Position numbers and translations under genes: made by a program. Shown piece by piece: positions 18,194-27,156 of a stretch of 64,000 nt of DNA. Under the pieces are notes generated by a model. It had not been told where the DNA came from and searched no databases. It saw only the letters and a list, made by a program, of their open reading frames with translations. Positions within the stretch are counted from its first letter, which is position 1. Each line of letters starts with the position of its first letter. Source of the DNA: Sagittula sp. P11 (GTDB lineage: Bacteria; Pseudomonadota; Alphaproteobacteria; Rhodobacterales; Rhodobacteraceae); NCBI RefSeq assembly GCF_002814095.1, contig NZ_CP021913.1, forward strand, positions 3,196,001-3,260,000. Reading direction: 5' to 3'.

Positions 18194-20416
18194 ATGGGAG
18201 CGGGGAGGCGGATACGGGTGCGCGGTCAGGTGCAGGGCGTGGGCTTCCGCCCCTTCGTCTGGCAGCTTGCGCGCGAGCGGGGGCTGACCGGGATCGTGCT
18301 GAACGATCCCGAGGGTGTGCTGATCCTCGCCGCCGGGCCCGACCTGGACGGGTTCGAGCGGGCGCTTGTGGAGCGTGCGCCCCTGCTGGCACGGGTGGAT
18401 TCGGTGGAGTCCATGCCTTGCGAGGTGGAGGCGGAGGGCTTTGTCATCGGCGCGTCCGAAGGGGCGGGGGCCGAGACACGGGTGACGCCGGACGCGGCGA
18501 GCTGCGCCGAGTGCCTGGCGGAGGTGCGCGATCCCGGCGACCGGCGGCACGGCTATGCCTTTGCCAATTGCACCCATTGCGGGCCGCGCTTCACCATCCT
18601 GCGGGGGCTGCCCTACGACCGGGCGCAGACGACCATGGCGGCCTTCCCGATGTGCGGCGCCTGCCGGGCGGAGTATGGCGACCCGGGCGACCGGCGCTTT
18701 CACGCGCAGCCGGTGGCCTGCCCGGACTGCGGTCCGCGGCTGTGGCTGGAGCCGGAGGGCGGTCTGGCCGAAGCGGTGGCGCGGCTGGCGCGGGGCGAGG
18801 TGCTGGCGGTCAAGGGGCTGGGGGGGGTCCACCTGGCCTGCGACGCCGCGAACGCGGAGGCGGTGGCGCTCTTGCGGGCGCGCAAGCGGCGGCCGACGAA
18901 GCCCTTTGCGCTGATGGCGCCGCTGGAGGTGGTCCGGCGGTTCGCACGGGTGGACGGCGCGGCGGAGGCGCTGCTGCGCGATCCGGCGGCGCCGATCGTG
19001 CTGTTGCCGAAGGGCTGCGAGACCCTGCATGAAGGCGTGGCGCCGGGCATGGCGGAACTGGGCTGGATGCTGCCCTACACGCCGCTGCACCACCTGCTGC
19101 TCGACGCCTTCGGGGGCGTGCTGGTGATGACCTCGGGCAACCTGTCGGGTGAGCCGCAGGTGATCGGCAACGCGGAGGCGCGGGAAAAGCTCGGGCCGTT
19201 CGCCGATGCCTTCCTGCTGCACGATCGCGACATCGCGCGGCGGCTGGACGATTCCGTCGAACGGGCGGAGCCGCCGATGGTTCTGCGCCGGGCGCGGGGG
19301 CGGGTGCCGGGGACGCTGCCGCTGCCGGAGGGCTTTGGCGATGCGCCGCAGGTGGTGGGCTATGGCGGCCAGATGAAGGCGGCGATCTGCCTTCTGAAGA
19401 ACGGGCAGGCGCTTTTGGGGCATCACCTGGGCGAGCTGGACGAGGCGCTGACCTGGGATGCTTTCCTCGACGCCGACCGGGATTATGCGGCGCTTTTCGA
19501 TCATCGCCCGGAGGTGGTCGCCGTGGACCTGCATCCGGATTTCCGCGCCTCGCGCCACGGGGCGGCGCGGGCGGAGGCGGAGGGGCTGCGGCTGGAGGAG
19601 GTCCAGCATCACCACGCGCACCTTGCGTCCTGCCTCGGCGAGAACGGCTGGCCGCTGGACGGCGGGCCGGTCGCCGGGATCGTGCTGGACGGTCTGGGGC
19701 TGGGGCCGGATGGCACGGTCTGGGGCGGCGAGCTGCTGCTGGGCGATTACCGCGGGTACGCGCGGCGCGGCTGGCTGGCGCCGGTGCCGCTGGTGGGCGG
19801 CGACCGGGCGCAGGCGGAGCCCTGGCGCAACGCGCTGGTCCGGCTGGACGCGGCGGGGCTGGCGGACTGGGCGGACGGGCTGTTCCCCGATGCGCCGCGC
19901 GACATGCTGCGGATGGCGGCGGCGCGGGGGCTGAACGCGCCAGCGTCGTCTTCGGCCGGGCGGCTCTTCGACGCGGTCGCGGCCTGCCTCGGGATTTGCC
20001 CGGACAGGCAGAGCTACGAGGGCGAGGCGGCCATGCGGCTGGAGGCGCTGGCCGGTGAGGGCGGCGGTGCGGGCTATGAGTTTGGCCATGACGGGCCGGT
20101 CATCGACCCGGGGCCGGTGTTCCGCGCGCTTCATGAGGACGTGTCGCGGGGTGCGGGCGCGGCGCAGGTGTCGGCGCGGTTCCATGCCGGGCTGGCGCGG
20201 GCCTTTGCCGGGCGCGCGCGGGCGCTGGTGCGGGACGGGGAGGCTGAGGCCGTGGCGCTGACGGGGGGCTGCTTCCAGAACGCGCGCCTTCTGCGGGAGA
20301 CGCTGGATGCGCTTGGCGATGTGCCGGTGCTGGTCCATCGGACTGTGCCCGCGAACGACGGCGGGCTGGCGCTGGGGCAGGCGCTGGTGGCGGCGGCGCG
20401 GGTGGTGCCGGACTGA
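18194..20416 (+). CDS. hypF: hydrogenase maturation carbamoyltransferase HypF
   Basis: 740 residues. Domains in order: acylphosphatase-like (VRGQVQGVGFRPFVWQLA), two zinc-ribbon modules with paired cysteines (CAECLAEV ... CTHCGPRF and CGACRAEY ... CPDCGPRL), a YrdC-like domain (AVKGLGGVHLACDA), and a Kae1-like domain (VQHHHAHLASCLGE and NDGGLALGQAL). HypF uses carbamoyl phosphate and ATP to carbamoylate the C-terminal Cys of HypE, the first step to the cyanide ligands of the Ni-Fe site. The ATG at 18194 gives the family N-terminus; an earlier in-frame ATG at 18134 would translate the repeat. The place between hupV and hupS matches R. capsulatus. Confidence 0.95.
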   Translation: MGAGRRIRVRGQVQGVGFRPFVWQLARERGLTGIVLNDPEGVLILAAGPDLDGFERALVERAPLLARVDSVESMPCEVEAEGFVIGASEGAGAETRVTPDAASCAECLAEVRDPGDRRHGYAFANCTHCGPRFTILRGLPYDRAQTTMAAFPMCGACRAEYGDPGDRRFHAQPVACPDCGPRLWLEPEGGLAEAVARLARGEVLAVKGLGGVHLACDAANAEAVALLRARKRRPTKPFALMAPLEVVRRFARVDGAAEALLRDPAAPIVLLPKGCETLHEGVAPGMAELGWMLPYTPLHHLLLDAFGGVLVMTSGNLSGEPQVIGNAEAREKLGPFADAFLLHDRDIARRLDDSVERAEPPMVLRRARGRVPGTLPLPEGFGDAPQVVGYGGQMKAAICLLKNGQALLGHHLGELDEALTWDAFLDADRDYAALFDHRPEVVAVDLHPDFRASRHGAARAEAEGLRLEEVQHHHAHLASCLGENGWPLDGGPVAGIVLDGLGLGPDGTVWGGELLLGDYRGYARRGWLAPVPLVGGDRAQAEPWRNALVRLDAAGLADWADGLFPDAPRDMLRMAAARGLNAPASSSAGRLFDAVAACLGICPDRQSYEGEAAMRLEALAGEGGGAGYEFGHDGPVIDPGPVFRALHEDVSRGAGAAQVSARFHAGLARAFAGRARALVRDGEAEAVALTGGCFQNARLLRETLDALGDVPVLVHRTVPANDGGLALGQALVAAARVVPD

Positions 20417-20448
20417 CCGCCCTTTCGTTGCGATGTTGGTGCGCGGGG

Positions 20449-20475
20449 AGGGTGGCGTGAAACCCCACCCTACGG
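20449..20475. repeat. hairpin repeat, CCCCACCCTACGG family, copy 2
   Basis: AGGGTGG (20449-20455) pairs with CCACCCT (20465-20471) and is followed by ACGG. The 3' half matches the copy at 5126-5141. It lies just downstream of hypF, at the 5' edge of the hupS regulatory region. Confidence 0.5.
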
Positions 20476-20702
20476 GGTGTCGCGCGACCGGGACGGACAT
20501 GACTCGGGTCCGTGGTTGCCGCGCTGCGGCAGGGGGCCCTGCGGAAAGCGACTTACCGGAAGCGGGTGGAAAGCGGACAGCCCTTTGCCGGAGGTAGGCG
20601 CATCCGTCACCTGCACAATCGGCGCAAGCATCTGAAAATCCGTGACTAATCGAAGATATGCGCGGTCTGCACATTCATTTTGCATCGACCCCCTCCGAGC
20701 GG

Positions 20703-20731
20703 CCCATATGGGTGGCAGCTTTGTATGCCAC
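20703..20731. promoter_or_regulatory. paired palindromes upstream of hupS
   Basis: A perfect 10-bp palindrome CCCATATGGG (20703-20712) abuts an inverted repeat GTGGCA (20712-20717) and TGCCAC (20726-20731). They sit about 60-88 bp before the hupS start. They are good candidates for the operator of HupR or another regulator, but no family-specific consensus was matched. Confidence 0.4.
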
Positions 20732-20790
20732 GGCATTCTGCAGCGCCGCATCGCGCCGCTGACGAGGCCGGATGACAGGGAGGGACCAGC

Positions 20791-21879
20791 TTGAGCCAGA
20801 TAGAAACCTTCTATGACGTGATGCGCCGGCAGGGGATCACCCGCCGGAGCTTCATGAAGTACTGCACGCTGACGGCGTCGGCGCTGGGGCTGGGACCCGC
20901 CTTCGTGCCGCAGATCGCCCACGCGATGGAGACCAAGCCGCGCACGCCGGTGATCTGGGTGCACGGGCTGGAATGCACCTGCTGCTCGGAGTCGTTCATC
21001 CGCTCGGCGCATCCGCTGGCGAAGGACGTGGTGCTGTCGATGATCTCGCTGGACTACGACGACACGCTGATGGCGGCGGCGGGCCACCAGGCCGAGGCGG
21101 CGCTGCAGGACACCATCGAGAAGTACAAGGGCAACTACATCCTCGCCGTGGAAGGCAACCCGCCGCTGAACGAGGACGGGATGTACTGCATCGTCGGCGG
21201 CAAGCCCTTCGTCGAGCAGCTGCGCCATGCGGCGGAGCACGCCAAGGCGATCATCTCGTGGGGCGCCTGCGCGTCCTATGGCTGCGTGCAGGCCGCGGCG
21301 CCCAACCCGACGCGGGCGACGCCGGTGCACAAGGTCATCACCGACAAGCCGATCATCAAGGTGCCGGGCTGCCCGCCCATCGCCGAGGTCATGACCGGCG
21401 TCATCACCTACATGCTGACCTTCGACCGGCTGCCGGAGCTCGACCGGCAGGGCCGCCCCGCGATGTTCTACGGCCAGCGCATCCACGACAAGTGCTACCG
21501 CCGTCCGCATTTTGACGCCGGCCAGTTCGTCGAGGCATGGGACGACGACAACGCGCGCAAGGGCTATTGCCTCTACAAGATGGGCTGCAAGGGCCCGACC
21601 ACCTACAACGCCTGCTCCACCGTGCGCTGGAACGAGGGCGTGTCCTTCCCGATCCAGTCGGGCCATGGCTGCATCGGCTGTTCCGAGGACGGCTTCTGGG
21701 ACCAGGGCAGCTTCTACAACCGCGTGACCGATCTGACCCAGTTCGGGGTCGAGGCGAACGCCGACAAGATCGGGCTGGCCGCTGCCGGTGTCGTGGGGGC
21801 GGGCGTCGCCGCCCATGCCGCCGTGACCGCGCTGAAGGCCGCACAGAAAAAGACCCAGTCCGCGAAAGAGGAGGCCTGA
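20791..21879 (+). CDS. hupS: uptake [NiFe] hydrogenase small subunit
   Basis: 362 residues. The twin-arginine signal TRRSFMK (Arg18-Arg19) is followed by a hydrophobic stretch ending AHA near residue 45. Cysteines for three Fe-S clusters are visible ([27 protein letters not shown], the KCYRRPHF region, and the late [13 protein letters not shown]). A C-terminal hydrophobic anchor ([19 protein letters not shown]) holds it in the membrane facing the periplasm. It passes electrons from the Ni-Fe site to HupC. The start is TTG at 20791 after AGGGAGGGACC; no ATG or GTG gives the full signal. Confidence 0.95.
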   Translation: MSQIETFYDVMRRQGITRRSFMKYCTLTASALGLGPAFVPQIAHAMETKPRTPVIWVHGLECTCCSESFIRSAHPLAKDVVLSMISLDYDDTLMAAAGHQAEAALQDTIEKYKGNYILAVEGNPPLNEDGMYCIVGGKPFVEQLRHAAEHAKAIISWGACASYGCVQAAAPNPTRATPVHKVITDKPIIKVPGCPPIAEVMTGVITYMLTFDRLPELDRQGRPAMFYGQRIHDKCYRRPHFDAGQFVEAWDDDNARKGYCLYKMGCKGPTTYNACSTVRWNEGVSFPIQSGHGCIGCSEDGFWDQGSFYNRVTDLTQFGVEANADKIGLAAAGVVGAGVAAHAAVTALKAAQKKTQSAKEEA

Positions 21880-21882
21880 TAG

Positions 21883-23676
21883 ATGGTCATTCAAACCCCG
21901 AACGGCTTTGACCTCGACAATTCCGGCAAGCGGATCGTCGTGGACCCGGTGACCCGGATCGAAGGCCACATGCGCTGCGAAGTGAACGTGGACGAGGAGG
22001 GCTTCATCCGCAACGCGGTCTCTACGGGGACCATGTGGCGCGGGCTGGAGGTGATCTTGAAGGGCCGCGATCCGCGCGACGCCTGGGCCTTTACCGAGCG
22101 GATCTGCGGCGTCTGCACCGGCACCCATGCGCTTACCAGCGTGCGGGCGGTGGAGGATGCGCTGGGGATCACCATCCCCGACAACGCGAACTCCATCCGC
22201 AACATCATGCAGCTCAACCTGGAGATCCACGACCATGTCGTGCACTTCTACCACCTGCATGCGCTCGACTGGGTGAACCCGATCAACGCGCTGAAGGCGG
22301 ACCCGAAGGCCACGTCGGAGCTGCAGCAGGCCGTGTCGCCCTCGCATCCGATGTCCTCGCCCGGCTACTTCCGGGACGTGCAGAACCGGCTGAAGAAGTT
22401 CGTGGAAAGCGGGCAGCTTGGCCTCTTCAAGAACGGCTACTGGGACAACCCGGCCTACCTGCTGCCGCCCGAGGCGGACCTGATGGCCACGACCCACTAC
22501 CTCGAGGCGCTCGACCTCCAGAAGGAGATCGTCAAGGTCCACACCATCTTTGGCGGCAAGAACCCGCATCCCAACTGGCTGGTGGGCGGCGTGCCGTGCC
22601 CGATCAACGTGCATTCGACCGGGGCCGTGGGCGCAATCAACATGGAACGCCTGAACATGGTGTCCTCGATCATCGAGCAGTGCATCGAGTTCAACAAGAA
22701 CGTCTACCTGCCGGACGTGAAGGCCATCGGCGGCTTCTACAAGAACTGGCTCTATGGCGGTGGGCTGTCGTCCAAGGCGTGCCTCGCCTACGGGGACATC
22801 CCCGAGAACCCGAACGATTTCAGCGCCGAGCAGCTTCACCTGCCGCGCGGCGCGATCATCAACGGCGACCTCACCACGGTGCACGACGTCGACCCGCGCG
22901 ACCCCGAGCAGGTGCAGGAGTTCGTCGACCATTCGTGGTACACCTACGGCGAGGCGGGCAAGGGGCTGCATCCGTGGGACGGCGTGACGGAGCCGAACTA
23001 CGAACTTGGCCCCAACGCCAAGGGCACCCGGACCGACATCCAGGAACTGGACGAGGCGGCGAAGTATTCGTGGATCAAGGCGCCGCGCTGGCGGGGCAAC
23101 GCGATGGAGGTGGGCCCGCTCGCCCGCTATGTCGTGGGTTATGCCAAGGGTCACGAAGAGATCAAGGACCAGGTCGACCGCCTGCTGCGCGACATGGACC
23201 TGCCGCTTGAGGCCGTCTTCTCGACCCTCGGGCGCACCGCGGCGCGGGCGCTGGAGTCGGAGTACTGCGGCCGGTTGCAGAAGCACTTCTTCGACAAGCT
23301 GGTGACCAACATCAAGAACGGCGACGAGTCGACCGCGAACGTGGCGAAATGGGACCCCTCGACCTGGCCGAAGGAGGCCAAGGGCGTCGGCATGACCGAG
23401 GCGCCGCGCGGCGCGCTGGGGCACTGGGTCCGCATCAAGGACGGGCGCATCGACAACTACCAGTGCGTCGTGCCGACCACGTGGAACGGGTCGCCCCGGG
23501 ACACGGCGGGCAACATCGGCGCCTTCGAGGCGTCGCTGATGAACACCAAGATGGAGCGCCCGGAAGAGCCGGTGGAGATCCTGCGCACCCTGCACAGCTT
23601 CGACCCGTGCCTTGCATGCTCCACCCACGTCATGTCGCCGGACGGCGAGGAACTGACCACCGTCAAGGTGCGCTGA
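21883..23676 (+). CDS. hupL: uptake [NiFe] hydrogenase large subunit
   Basis: 597 residues, the catalytic subunit that oxidises H2 in the periplasm. Ni ligands: N-terminal [13 protein letters not shown] and C-terminal [11 protein letters not shown]. After that His comes a 15-residue tail beginning VMSPDGEEL, to be removed by the HupD protease after metal insertion. This contrasts with the sensor HupV, which ends at the His. The N-terminal [18 protein letters not shown] signature is also present. It has no export signal and is carried out by the Tat signal of HupS. The gene starts 3 bp after hupS. Confidence 0.97.
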   Translation: MVIQTPNGFDLDNSGKRIVVDPVTRIEGHMRCEVNVDEEGFIRNAVSTGTMWRGLEVILKGRDPRDAWAFTERICGVCTGTHALTSVRAVEDALGITIPDNANSIRNIMQLNLEIHDHVVHFYHLHALDWVNPINALKADPKATSELQQAVSPSHPMSSPGYFRDVQNRLKKFVESGQLGLFKNGYWDNPAYLLPPEADLMATTHYLEALDLQKEIVKVHTIFGGKNPHPNWLVGGVPCPINVHSTGAVGAINMERLNMVSSIIEQCIEFNKNVYLPDVKAIGGFYKNWLYGGGLSSKACLAYGDIPENPNDFSAEQLHLPRGAIINGDLTTVHDVDPRDPEQVQEFVDHSWYTYGEAGKGLHPWDGVTEPNYELGPNAKGTRTDIQELDEAAKYSWIKAPRWRGNAMEVGPLARYVVGYAKGHEEIKDQVDRLLRDMDLPLEAVFSTLGRTAARALESEYCGRLQKHFFDKLVTNIKNGDESTANVAKWDPSTWPKEAKGVGMTEAPRGALGHWVRIKDGRIDNYQCVVPTTWNGSPRDTAGNIGAFEASLMNTKMERPEEPVEILRTLHSFDPCLACSTHVMSPDGEELTTVKVR

Positions 23677-23691
23677 GGGAGGACCTGAACC

Positions 23692-23868
23692 ATGAAACGC
23701 ATTGCAGCACTGATCGCACTTCTTCCGGTTTCGGCCATGGCACACGGGGCGCATGCCCCGGTGCCGGAAAGCAGCCACGGCCTTGCCCACCTAGCACCCG
23801 CGCTTTTGGTGATCGCGGTGGCCGTGGTGGCCGCCCGCATCTCCCTCCGGAGGAAGGACGATGCATGA
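23692..23868 (+). CDS. small His-rich membrane protein between hupL and hupC
   Basis: 58 residues. A signal-like start (MKRIAALIALLPVSAMAHG) is followed by a short His-containing segment (AHGAHAPVPESSHGLAHL), one membrane helix (LAPALLVIAVAVVAARI) and a basic tail ending RRKDDA. GGGAGGACC precedes the ATG by 5 bases. The stop overlaps the hupC start by eight bases, so it is translationally coupled. The arrangement suggests a processed periplasmic His patch with one anchor, next to the hydrogenase membrane subunit. A metal-handling or assembly role is possible. I do not recognise the family. Confidence 0.7.
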   Translation: MKRIAALIALLPVSAMAHGAHAPVPESSHGLAHLAPALLVIAVAVVAARISLRRKDDA

Positions 23869-24643
23869 CGGCACGGAGACGATCCACCAGCCGCGGCCGG
23901 GGATCGAGCCCCTGCCGACGGCCCGCCTGACCGGCGACGCCACCGCGCAGGACCTCGAGTCGATCCGCAAGCGCACCTCCGTCTACGTCTACGAGGCGCC
24001 GGTGCGCCTGTGGCACTGGATCAACGCGGCCTGCATCTTCGTGCTGGTCTTCACCGGCTGGTTCATCGGCAACCCGTTCCCGTCGATGCAGATCGGCGAG
24101 GCGACGCACCAGTTCATCTTCGGCTACACCCGCTTCGCGCATTTCGCGGCCGGGCTTATCCTGACGGTGGGCTTCTTCGGGCGCATCTACTGGGCCATCG
24201 TCGGCAACCACCACGCCAAGCAGCTGTTCTACGTGCCTGTCTGGAACCGCCACTGGTGGAAGGAGCTGTGGTTCGAGGTCAAGTGGTACGCCTTCCTCGA
24301 AAGCGAGCCGAAGAAATACGTGGGCCACAACCCGCTGGCGCAGCTTGCCATGTTCATGTTCATGACGGTGGGCCTGTCCTTCATGATCCTGACGGGTCTC
24401 GCGCTTTACGGCGAGGGGCTGGGCGATCACAGCTTCATCTATGCCGCCACAAGCTGGGTGCTCACCCTGTTCGGAAACAGCCAGATCGTGCACTCGGTAC
24501 ATCACCTCGGCATGTGGTTCATCGTGATCTTCATGATCATCCACATCTACGTGGCGATCCGCGAGGACATCATGTCCCGGCAGTCCATCGTCTCGACGAT
24601 GATCTCGGGGCACCGCACATTCAAGGACGACCGCGCCGACTGA
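23861..24643 (+). CDS. hupC: Ni/Fe-hydrogenase b-type cytochrome subunit
   Basis: 260 residues, HupC/HyaC family. Four membrane helices can be seen (near residues 55-80, 90-115, 160-185 and 210-235). Histidines likely to bind two b haems lie in VRLWHWINAACI, TRFAHFAAGLI and SVHHLGMWFIVIFMIIHI. It anchors HupSL to the membrane and moves electrons to quinone. Its start ATGCATGAC lies inside the end of the 58-residue ORF. A terminator-like hairpin follows 25 bp after the stop. Confidence 0.95.
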   Translation: MHDGTETIHQPRPGIEPLPTARLTGDATAQDLESIRKRTSVYVYEAPVRLWHWINAACIFVLVFTGWFIGNPFPSMQIGEATHQFIFGYTRFAHFAAGLILTVGFFGRIYWAIVGNHHAKQLFYVPVWNRHWWKELWFEVKWYAFLESEPKKYVGHNPLAQLAMFMFMTVGLSFMILTGLALYGEGLGDHSFIYAATSWVLTLFGNSQIVHSVHHLGMWFIVIFMIIHIYVAIREDIMSRQSIVSTMISGHRTFKDDRAD

Positions 24644-24984
24644 CACGGGGCGTCCGCGAAGGCACGGGAAGGCGGGTCGCAGGGCCCGCCTTTTCGCATT
24701 CCGGTCAGCGGCTTTCCGGCCGCCGCGTGCAAGATTCTCCGGAGATACATTTTTTGGATGGAATTTTGTCTTTCTGTTTTCAGCAATGTTGCAAGATAAG
24801 TTTCCAGATGTCGTGCGCCGATGTTCGCGGTCTGCCTGAAAAAACGCTTATCCGGTAAGGGTTTGTTCAATATGCACGAAAAACGGCCCCAACCGGCAAG
24901 TCCGTTGCCGTCCGCCGCCCATCCATGGAAAGGTCTGCCTGGTAACGAGGCTTCCGGCAAGGCGGCTCGACGGAGGAGGACAGC
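24644..24984. promoter_or_regulatory. AT-rich gap inside the hup locus, probable second promoter
   Basis: 341 bp separate hupC from hupD, whereas the following accessory genes are spaced by a few bases or overlap. After the hairpin, about 24725-24900 is clearly AT-rich (runs such as ACATTTTTTGG and TTTTGTCTTTCTG). No ORF with a ribosome site is seen. I infer a separate promoter for hupDFGHJK-hypAB-hupR-hypCDE. Confidence 0.45.
24669..24694 (+). terminator. terminator-like hairpin after hupC
   Basis: AAGGCGGG (24669-24676) pairs with CCCGCCTT (24685-24692) around an 8-base loop and is followed by further T residues. It would end or attenuate the hupSLC transcript before the accessory genes. 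Confidence 0.65.
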
Positions 24985-25593
24985 ATGACAGGGAAAACCC
25001 TCATCATGGGCATCGGCAACGTGCTCTGGGCCGACGAAGGGTTCGGCGTGCGCTGCGTGGAGGCGCTGGCCGACGCGTGGTCCTTCCCGGCGGAGGTGAC
25101 GCTGCTCGACGGGGGGACGCAGGGGCTGTACCTGCTGCCGTTCCTCGAAGAGGCCGACACCCTGATCGTCTTCGACGCGGTGGACTACGGGCTGGTCCCC
25201 GGCACGCTGAAGATCGTGGAGGGCGACGAGGTGCCCGCCTTCATGGGCGCCAAGAAGATGTCGCTGCACCAGACAGGTTTCCAGGACGTGATCGCGACGG
25301 CGCAGCTCATGGGGTACTGCCCCGAGACGCTGATCCTGATCGGCTGCCAGCCCGAGGAGCTTGAGGATTACGGCGGCGGCCTGCGGGCGGTGGTGGCGGC
25401 GCAGATCGCCCCGGCGCTGGAGATCGCGCTGGAGAAGCTGCGCGCCATGGGCATCGAGCCCGTGCCCGGCAAGGCCGACACACACCTCTTGGCCGACAAG
25501 TCGATCCTGCGCGACGCCTACGAGGAGGGCCGCCCCTCCGAGGAAGAGGCCTGCCGCATCGGCGACGCCCGCTTCCTGCCTGCGGGCGCCTGA
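24985..25593 (+). CDS. hupD: hydrogenase maturation endopeptidase
   Basis: 202 residues, HyaD/HupD family. The nickel-sensing residues are visible: Glu in VLWADEGFG (near 17), Asp in VFDAVDYG (near 63), and His in MSLHQTGFQD (near 94). It removes the C-terminal peptide of HupL once nickel is in place. The start ATG has GGAGGAGGACAGC upstream. It opens the accessory run and is followed 3 bp later by hupF. Confidence 0.95.
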   Translation: MTGKTLIMGIGNVLWADEGFGVRCVEALADAWSFPAEVTLLDGGTQGLYLLPFLEEADTLIVFDAVDYGLVPGTLKIVEGDEVPAFMGAKKMSLHQTGFQDVIATAQLMGYCPETLILIGCQPEELEDYGGGLRAVVAAQIAPALEIALEKLRAMGIEPVPGKADTHLLADKSILRDAYEEGRPSEEEACRIGDARFLPAGA

Positions 25594-25596
25594 GCC

Positions 25597-25917
25597 ATGT
25601 GCGTCGGCGTCCCCATGGAGATCCTCTCGGTCGACGGCATCTCGGCCATGGCCTCGGGCGCAGAGGGGATCGAGGTGATCGACCTGTCCCTGACGCCGGA
25701 CGCGACCGTGGGTTGCCACGTCCTGACTTTCCTCGGCGCCGCACGAGAGATCATCACTGCCGACGAGGCTGCGAAGATCGCCAGTGCGCTGGCAGGCCTG
25801 CGGTCGCTGATGAACGGCGGCGCGCTGGGCGACGCCTTTGCCGACCTCGAAGACACCGGGCCGCGCCTGCCGCCCCATCTGCAAGCCGCCCTTGCCGCCG
25901 GCAAGACCACCGCCTGA
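25597..25917 (+). CDS. hupF: hydrogenase assembly chaperone, HypC family
   Basis: 106 residues, HypC/HupF family with the essential N-terminal Cys ([14 protein letters not shown]). It is the paralogue of HypC further downstream and is thought to protect or deliver the HupL precursor, particularly in the presence of oxygen, as in Rhizobium. It has a longer C-terminal helix region than HypC. The start lies 3 bp after hupD. Confidence 0.92.
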   Translation: MCVGVPMEILSVDGISAMASGAEGIEVIDLSLTPDATVGCHVLTFLGAAREIITADEAAKIASALAGLRSLMNGGALGDAFADLEDTGPRLPPHLQAALAAGKTTA

Positions 25918-25928
25918 AGGAGACCGCC

Positions 25929-26312
25929 ATGTCCCATCCGCTCATCACCCGCCTGACGACCGAATTCGGCTGGCCCCGTTTCGAAGACATGGGATCGCTG
26001 GAGGACTGGCGCGCCGGTCCCGGCGCGCACGTGCTGTTCGTGCCGGGCGATCCTGTGCGCAACCTCGAAACCGCCGACGTCGCGGTGATCCTGCCCGAGC
26101 TGCGGCAGGCGTTCCAGGGCCGCTTCGACTGCGCGGTCTGCGGCGACGGGATCGAGGAGCAGGTCCGCAATGAGACCAAGGTCTTCAAGACCCCCAGCCT
26201 GATCTTCTGGCGCGCGGGCGAGATGATCGGCGCCGTGCCGAAGGTGCGCGACTGGGACGACTACATGGCCCGCGTCGCGCATATCCTGAGCCTTCCGGTC
26301 GCCGCCGAATAA
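25929..26312 (+). CDS. hupG: hydrogenase accessory protein HupG (HyaE-like)
   Basis: 127 residues, HyaE/HupG family with a thioredoxin-like fold (VLFVPGDPVRNLETADVAVI, then TPSLIFWRAGEMIGAV). The thioredoxin active-site cysteine pair is not kept; there is a single Cys in DCAVCGDG plus the preceding one. Members are believed to chaperone the Tat-exported small subunit. The start at 25929 follows AAGGAGACC. Confidence 0.88.
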   Translation: MSHPLITRLTTEFGWPRFEDMGSLEDWRAGPGAHVLFVPGDPVRNLETADVAVILPELRQAFQGRFDCAVCGDGIEEQVRNETKVFKTPSLIFWRAGEMIGAVPKVRDWDDYMARVAHILSLPVAAE

Positions 26313-26325
26313 GGGAGAGAGACAG

Positions 26326-27156
26326 ATGTCGAATTTCGTACTGCCCCCGGTGGGTTTCGGCCCCGGATCGCAGCCTCTGGGCGACGAGGACGCGCAGCTG
26401 GAATACATGCCGATGCCGCAGGACATGCGCACCTACGCGCCGCATGTGCCGGATGTGGCGGGCGACGCGGATCAGGCCATGGCCCTCCTGGCGGAGGTCG
26501 GAGAGGCCTGCGCGCAGGTGGCCCGCGACGGCGGCTCGAAGACCTTCGACCTGACCGGGCTCGACGCCGCCAACCTCGCCCTGATCAAGGAGACGCTGGG
26601 CGAGGGCGAAGTGGCGGTGAAGGTCTGGGGCCTGCCCGCGCTCGCCGCGCAGGAGTCGGTGTTTGCCGGGGTCTGGCGCGTCACCGGAGAGGGCGTCGAC
26701 CGCATCGAGGTCGCACAGGTGCCGCAGGCCGCCCGGGCGCGCGCCTTCATCCCGCGCAAGCCCGCCGCCGGTGCGCAGGCGCCGAAGGGCATGGGTGTGG
26801 TTAATGCCCCGGCGCTGGCGGTGGAGCTGGAAGAGCGTTCCGCCCATTACGCCGCCGCGCGGGAGCTGCATGTCGTCAACCTGACGCTGCTACCGCACAC
26901 CGAACCGGACCTGCTGTGGCTCGACACCGCGCTGGGGCAGGGCTCTGCCACGCTGCTCTCGCGCGGCTACGGCAACTGCCGCGTCACGGCGACGGCGCTG
27001 CCGCATGTCTGGCGGGTACAGTTCTTCAACTCGATGGACACGCTGATCCTCGACACCTTCGAGGTGACGGACATGCCGGAGGTGGTGCTGGCCGCCAGCG
27101 AGGACCTGAGCGACAGCGCGGAGCGCATCGCCGAAGTGCTGGAGGCGATCCGATGA
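26326..27156 (+). CDS. hupH: hydrogenase expression/assembly protein HupH (HyaF-like)
   Basis: 276 residues, HupH/HyaF family. Motifs: LEYMPMPQDMRTYAPHVP near residue 22 and the conserved C-terminal region RGYGNCRVTATALPHVWRVQ and FNSMDTLILDTFEVTDMPE. It acts in maturation of the Fe-S-carrying small subunit. GGGAGAGAGACAG precedes the ATG. The stop overlaps the next start by four bases. Confidence 0.92.
   Translation: MSNFVLPPVGFGPGSQPLGDEDAQLEYMPMPQDMRTYAPHVPDVAGDADQAMALLAEVGEACAQVARDGGSKTFDLTGLDAANLALIKETLGEGEVAVKVWGLPALAAQESVFAGVWRVTGEGVDRIEVAQVPQAARARAFIPRKPAAGAQAPKGMGVVNAPALAVELEERSAHYAAARELHVVNLTLLPHTEPDLLWLDTALGQGSATLLSRGYGNCRVTATALPHVWRVQFFNSMDTLILDTFEVTDMPEVVLAASEDLSDSAERIAEVLEAIR

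Larger units (their letters stand above)
20417..20790 (+). promoter_or_regulatory. hupSLC promoter region
   Basis: 374 bp without a gene. The first part holds a second copy of the CCCCACCCTACGG hairpin repeat. The part nearest hupS (about 20630-20735) is relatively AT-rich and holds two palindromes described separately. I see no convincing sigma54 element: TGGCAGCTTTGTATGC at 20713 has the two dinucleotides one base too far apart. In R. capsulatus this region binds HupR and IHF and uses the housekeeping sigma factor. The same is likely here. Confidence 0.6.

Noticed and set aside
16448-20674. Very long open frame on the minus strand opposite hupV and hypF
   Set aside because: The translation is Arg/His/Pro-rich with no family features, a known effect of GC-rich codon bias on the antisense strand. 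The plus-strand genes have clear motifs. Similar antisense frames at 10569-14252 and 29940-33302 are rejected for the same reason.
20713-20728. Possible sigma54 promoter before hupS
   Set aside because: TGGCA and the downstream GC are one base too far apart for RpoN, and the activator HupR lacks the GAFTGA motif needed for it.
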